Assembly (NCBI RefSeq): GCF_052156635.1
Contig: NZ_JBQKUO010000001.1
Location: 558,001-622,000 of the forward strand
DNA: 64,000 nt
Direction of reading: 5' to 3'
Source of the DNA: Nitrospina sp052156635
GTDB lineage: Bacteria > Nitrospinota > Nitrospinia > Nitrospinales > Nitrospinaceae
Shown here: in pieces, positions 61,195 through 64,000 of the stretch
How positions within the stretch are numbered: the stretch's first letter is position 1
How the letters are laid out: each line of letters begins with the position of its first letter
Translations under genes and position numbers: made by a program
Notes under the pieces: model-generated
The model's database searches: none
What the model saw: only the letters and a program-made list of their open reading frames with translations
What the model was told of the DNA's origin: nothing

Positions 61195-61740
61195 TCAGTT
61201 GCGGAACGGAAATCCCATGGTCTTCAACAGCACCCGCCCCTGCTCGTCGTTTTCAGCGGTGGTGCAGATGGTGATGTTCATTCCCTTGATCTTTTCGATC
61301 TTGTCGAAATTGATCTCCGGAAAAATCAATTGTTCTCGCAGGCCGATGGTGTAGTTGCCGCGCCCGTCGAAAGACTTGGGCGACAGGCCCTTGAAATCGC
61401 GCACGCGCGGCAGAGCGAATCCAACGAGCCGCTCGAAAAATTCGTACATGCGGGAGCCGCGCAGGGTCACACGCACACCCACCGGCATGCCTTCGCGCAG
61501 CTTGAAGTTGGAGATCGCTTTTTTCGCCTTTGTCACCACCGGGGCCTGGCCGGTAATGGTGCGCAACTGCTCAACACCCGCCTCGATCAGCTTGGCGTTC
61601 TGGGTGCCTTCGCCCAGGCCCATATTGAGCACGATCTTCTCCAGACGCGGAACCTGCATGATGTTTTTCAGCCCGAGTTCCTTCTGGATCTGACTGCGGT
61701 ACTTTTCGTTGTATGCCTGCTTGACATTGGGTACTGCCAT
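61195..61740 (-). CDS. rplE: Ribosomal protein L5
   Basis: A 181-residue 5S-rRNA-binding protein of the central protuberance: LNMGLGEGTQNAKL near 52-65, GQAPVVTKAKKAISNFKLREG near 78-98. Follows rplX by 27 bases. Confidence 0.98.
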   Translation of the reverse strand: MAVPNVKQAYNEKYRSQIQKELGLKNIMQVPRLEKIVLNMGLGEGTQNAKLIEAGVEQLRTITGQAPVVTKAKKAISNFKLREGMPVGVRVTLRGSRMYEFFERLVGFALPRVRDFKGLSPKSFDGRGNYTIGLREQLIFPEINFDKIEKIKGMNITICTTAENDEQGRVLLKTMGFPFRN

Positions 61741-61767
61741 GTTCTATTCCGTCAACCTTTCTGGCAC

Positions 61768-62094
61768 TTAAATCTTGTCGATGGCGTCGCCGCATTTACG
61801 GCAGACGCGGACGCGGCTTCCGTCATCCAGTTTCTTGCTTTTCACACGCACGCCCTTGCCGCACTTGTCGCAAACCAAAAGCACGTTGGAGTAATGAATC
61901 TTACCTTCCTTCTCCACGATGCCGCCCTTGTTCTGCCCGCTCGGCTTCATGTGACGCTTGTAGAGATTGAGCTTTTCCACGGTGATGCTGTCATGGTCCG
62001 GATAGAATGCCAGAACCTTTCCCTTTTTGCCGCGTTCGCGACCCTTCATCACCATCACGATATCGTCTTTTTTCAGCAACCAGCTACCGGCCAT
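61768..62094 (-). CDS. rplX: Ribosomal protein L24 with zinc-ribbon tail
   Basis: A 108-residue L24: KOW block KKDDIVMVMKGRERGKKGKV near 8-27, GGIVEKEGKIHYSNV. The C-terminus carries CDKCGK and CRKCGD, two CxxC pairs. Its start shares an ATGA overlap with the rplN stop. Confidence 0.95.
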   Translation of the reverse strand: MAGSWLLKKDDIVMVMKGRERGKKGKVLAFYPDHDSITVEKLNLYKRHMKPSGQNKGGIVEKEGKIHYSNVLLVCDKCGKGVRVKSKKLDDGSRVRVCRKCGDAIDKI

Positions 62095-62462
62095 CAGAGC
62101 ACCTCCGGGGCGAGGGAAATGATCTTGAGAAACCGCTTGGCGCGGAGCTCGCGGGCGACAGGACCGAAGATGCGGGTGCCGACCGGCTCCTTCGCGTCGT
62201 TTACCAGCACAGCGGCATTGGTGTCGAATTTGATGTAGCTGCCTTCCGAGCGGCGCATTTCCTTGCGGGTGCGCACCACCACGGCTTTTTTCACGTCGCC
62301 CTTCTTGATGTTGCTGTTCGGCTCGCACTCCTTCACGGCCACGACGATGATGTCGCCCACCGAGGCGTAACGCCGTCCGGTCCCGCCCAGCACCTTGATA
62401 CACTGAACTTTCCGCGCGCCCGAGTTGTCCGCCACATCCAAAACTGTTCGCAGTTGAATCAT
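62094..62462 (-). CDS. rplN: Ribosomal protein L14
   Basis: A 122-residue 50S protein: MIQLRTVLDVADNSGARKVQ start, RRSEGSYIKFDTNAAVLVND near 71-90. Follows rpsQ by 5 bases. Confidence 0.98.
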   Translation of the reverse strand: MIQLRTVLDVADNSGARKVQCIKVLGGTGRRYASVGDIIVVAVKECEPNSNIKKGDVKKAVVVRTRKEMRRSEGSYIKFDTNAAVLVNDAKEPVGTRIFGPVARELRAKRFLKIISLAPEVL

Positions 62463-62467
62463 CGCCG

Positions 62468-62728
62468 TTAAATTTCCCGTTTCTTTAAAATTTCAACCAG
62501 GGACCACCGCTTGTCCTTGCTCAACGGCCGCACCTGCTTCATGGAAATAAAGTCGCCGACATTGCACTGGTTCGTCTCGTCGTGACACTTGTATTTCCGG
62601 GTCTGCTTGACCACTTTCTTGAATTTGGGGTGAATGTACTTCCTGTCCACCCGCACCACCACCGTCTTGTCCATCTTGTCGCTGATGACGGTGCCCAACA
62701 GCGTTTGTTTGCGCTTACCTTCGCTCAA
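62468..62728 (-). CDS. rpsQ: Ribosomal protein S17
   Basis: An 86-residue OB-fold 30S protein: GTVISDKMDKTVVVRVDRK near 12-30. Follows rpmC by 35 bases. Confidence 0.97.
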   Translation of the reverse strand: MSEGKRKQTLLGTVISDKMDKTVVVRVDRKYIHPKFKKVVKQTRKYKCHDETNQCNVGDFISMKQVRPLSKDKRWSLVEILKKREI

Positions 62729-62763
62729 CGTGCACTCCTGAGGTTATTTCTTTTCACCCGTCT

Positions 62764-62997
62764 TTACGACGAGGGGGTTTCGGCTTTCGGCTGGCCTGCC
62801 TGGTCCGCCGACTGTTTCATTTCCCGGTTAAGGGTTTTGAGCCGTGCAATGTCCCGGCGCATGTGCTTCATCCGTCCCGGATTCTCAATCTTTCCTGTAG
62901 CGAGCTGAAATTTCAGATTGAAATATTCTTCCTCCAGGTCGGCGAGCTTTTCCTCGCGCTCCTTTTCGGACAGCTCCCGGATTTCCTTCATCTTCAT
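62764..62997 (-). CDS. rpmC: Ribosomal protein L29
   Basis: A 77-residue two-helix 50S protein near the tunnel exit: KEIRELSEKEREEKLADLEE start. It has a short extra C-terminal tail (ADQAGQPKAETPSS). Follows rplP by 19 bases. Confidence 0.96.
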   Translation of the reverse strand: MKMKEIRELSEKEREEKLADLEEEYFNLKFQLATGKIENPGRMKHMRRDIARLKTLNREMKQSADQAGQPKAETPSS

Positions 62998-63016
62998 GAT
63001 AGTCGGTTCCCGCCTG

Positions 63017-63424
63017 TTACTTGTTCACGATGATCCGGGTGGCCACCGGAAGTTTGTGTGACGCCAGACGCAGAGCCTCTTTGGCCACGTCCTCCGCCAC
63101 GCCGGACATTTCGTAAAGAATCCTTCCGGGCTTGACGACGGCGACCCAGAATTCCGGGTTGCCTTTACCTTTACCCATGCGGGTCTCGGCCGGCTTCTTG
63201 GAGATCGGCTTGTCCGGAAAAATCCGGAGCCAGATTTTACCGCCACGCTTGACGTGACGGGTCATGGCAATACGCGCCGCTTCGATCTGGCGGTTGGTGA
63301 TCCAGCCGCACTCCAGAGTCTGCAGGGCATACTCGCCGAAATTGACCTTACCGCCGCGGAACGCGGTGCCGCGCATCCGGCCTTTGTGTTTTTTGCGATA
63401 CTTGACGCGCTTGGGCATCAACAT
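63017..63424 (-). CDS. rplP: Ribosomal protein L16
   Basis: A 135-residue 50S protein: MLMPKRVKYRKKHKGRMRG start, RGGKIWLRIFPDKPISKKPAE near 60-80, MGKGKGNPEFWVAVV near 83-97. It contacts the A-site tRNA. Follows rpsC by 34 bases. Confidence 0.98.
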   Translation of the reverse strand: MLMPKRVKYRKKHKGRMRGTAFRGGKVNFGEYALQTLECGWITNRQIEAARIAMTRHVKRGGKIWLRIFPDKPISKKPAETRMGKGKGNPEFWVAVVKPGRILYEMSGVAEDVAKEALRLASHKLPVATRIIVNK

Positions 63425-63458
63425 GACTGTAACTCTCCCAGCTTGCTATTCGTGTTCG

Positions 63459-64000
63459 TCAGGACGCTGCGGCTTCGCCCTCTTCGGCGGTATCCGCCGC
63501 TCCTTCAAAAATCTCGCCCTTGTACACCCACACCTTGATACCGATGATGCCGTAAGTGGTGCGGGCCTCGGCGGTGCCGTAATCGATGTCCGCACGGAGT
63601 GTGTGCAGGGGCACGCGGCCTTCGCGGTACCATTCACTGCGCGCGATTTCCGCGCCACCCAGGCGACCCGATACGCGGATCTTGATGCCCTTGCCGCCGA
63701 AGCGCAGGGCGCTGACCACCGCTTTCTTCATGGCGCGGCGGAAGGAAATCCGTTTCTCCAGCTGCATGGCCACGTTCTGCGCGATGAGCGAGGAGTCGAG
63801 TTCCGCCCGGCGGATTTCCTTGATGTTCAGGTTGACCTGCTTGGCCGTACCGATGATCCTCTGCAACTCCTCCTTCACCCGGTCCACTTCCAGCCCCTTT
63901 TTACCGATGATGATGCCGGGGCGGGCGGTATGTATATTGATGCGGATGCGGCTTGCCGAACGCTCGATTTCCAGGTTCGAAATGCCCGCGTGCGACAGGT
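63459..64000 (-). CDS. rpsC: Ribosomal protein S3 (cut by window end)
   Basis: The visible 179 residues are the C-terminal part of S3. The KH block with ARPGIIIGKKGLEVDRVKEEL is seen, then QNVAMQLEKRISFRRAMKKAV and the C-terminal RIRIN-like domain. The N-terminus lies right of the window. It has an acidic tail EEGEAAAS. Confidence 0.97.
   Translation of the reverse strand, partial: LSHAGISNLEIERSASRIRINIHTARPGIIIGKKGLEVDRVKEELQRIIGTAKQVNLNIKEIRRAELDSSLIAQNVAMQLEKRISFRRAMKKAVVSALRFGGKGIKIRVSGRLGGAEIARSEWYREGRVPLHTLRADIDYGTAEARTTYGIIGIKVWVYKGEIFEGAADTAEEGEAAAS

Overview
The window looks like a chromosome segment from a GC-rich, Gram-negative (diderm) bacterium. Evidence for an outer membrane is a heptosyltransferase-type GT9 enzyme, several lipoprotein signal peptides and an MltF-like lytic transglycosylase. 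Haem synthesis, a c-type cytochrome beside a cupredoxin-like protein, a sodium:alanine symporter and housekeeping gene content would fit a marine respiratory lineage such as Nitrospinota. That taxonomic guess is inference only; nothing here proves it.

Bases 1-11245 are an accessory island, clearly more AT-rich than the rest. It opens with five complete overlapping genes behind a truncated C5 DNA methyltransferase: Vsr endonuclease, a MutL/MORC-like GHKL ATPase, a Z1-domain helicase-like ATPase, a DUF4420 PD-(D/E)XK nuclease and an AIPR protein. This matches the class of MutL/MORC-linked restriction-modification systems predicted earlier from comparative genomics. Behind it are a membrane-anchored dCTP-deaminase-fold protein that appears to lack catalytic residues, a HAD hydrolase, and a small protein with a QxK nuclease-like pattern. 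The island stops at a 46-base 3' half of a tRNA-Arg(UCU) gene (11200-11245), the usual scar of integration into a tRNA gene. The intact tRNA should lie to the left, outside the window. No integrase is seen.

Bases 11.3-24.4 kb hold envelope and signalling genes: a CBS-domain protein, a secreted WD40-caspase protein, GIY-YIG, MltF-like, MsrB, TrmL, cytochrome c plus cupredoxin-like protein, an ankyrin lipoprotein, a degenerate GGDEF protein, a SUMF1-fold protein and a TPR protein.

Bases 24.5-44.6 kb hold a B12-type radical SAM enzyme followed by a methyltransferase-glycosyltransferase fusion, HflX with a possible near-leaderless mRNA, PcrA/UvrD, an orphan substrate-binding protein, a hemH-hemE-queG block, an HDAC-like deacetylase, ClpC with a Gx-type membrane protein, a GT2 enzyme, an AGCS symporter and two small proteins of unclear role.

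Bases 44.6-50.6 kb form a minus-strand housekeeping run: rho, rpmE, prfA, prmC, murA, waaF-like. Bases 53.0-64.0 kb are the minus-strand S10/spc/alpha ribosomal block from rpsC (cut by the window end) to rplQ. It lacks rpmD between rpsE and rplO and lacks map between adk and infA. Ribosomal proteins S4, S14, L31, L36 and L24 all carry zinc-type cysteine pairs, and L17 has a long charged C-terminal tail. No CRISPR array, rRNA operon or complete tRNA was found.
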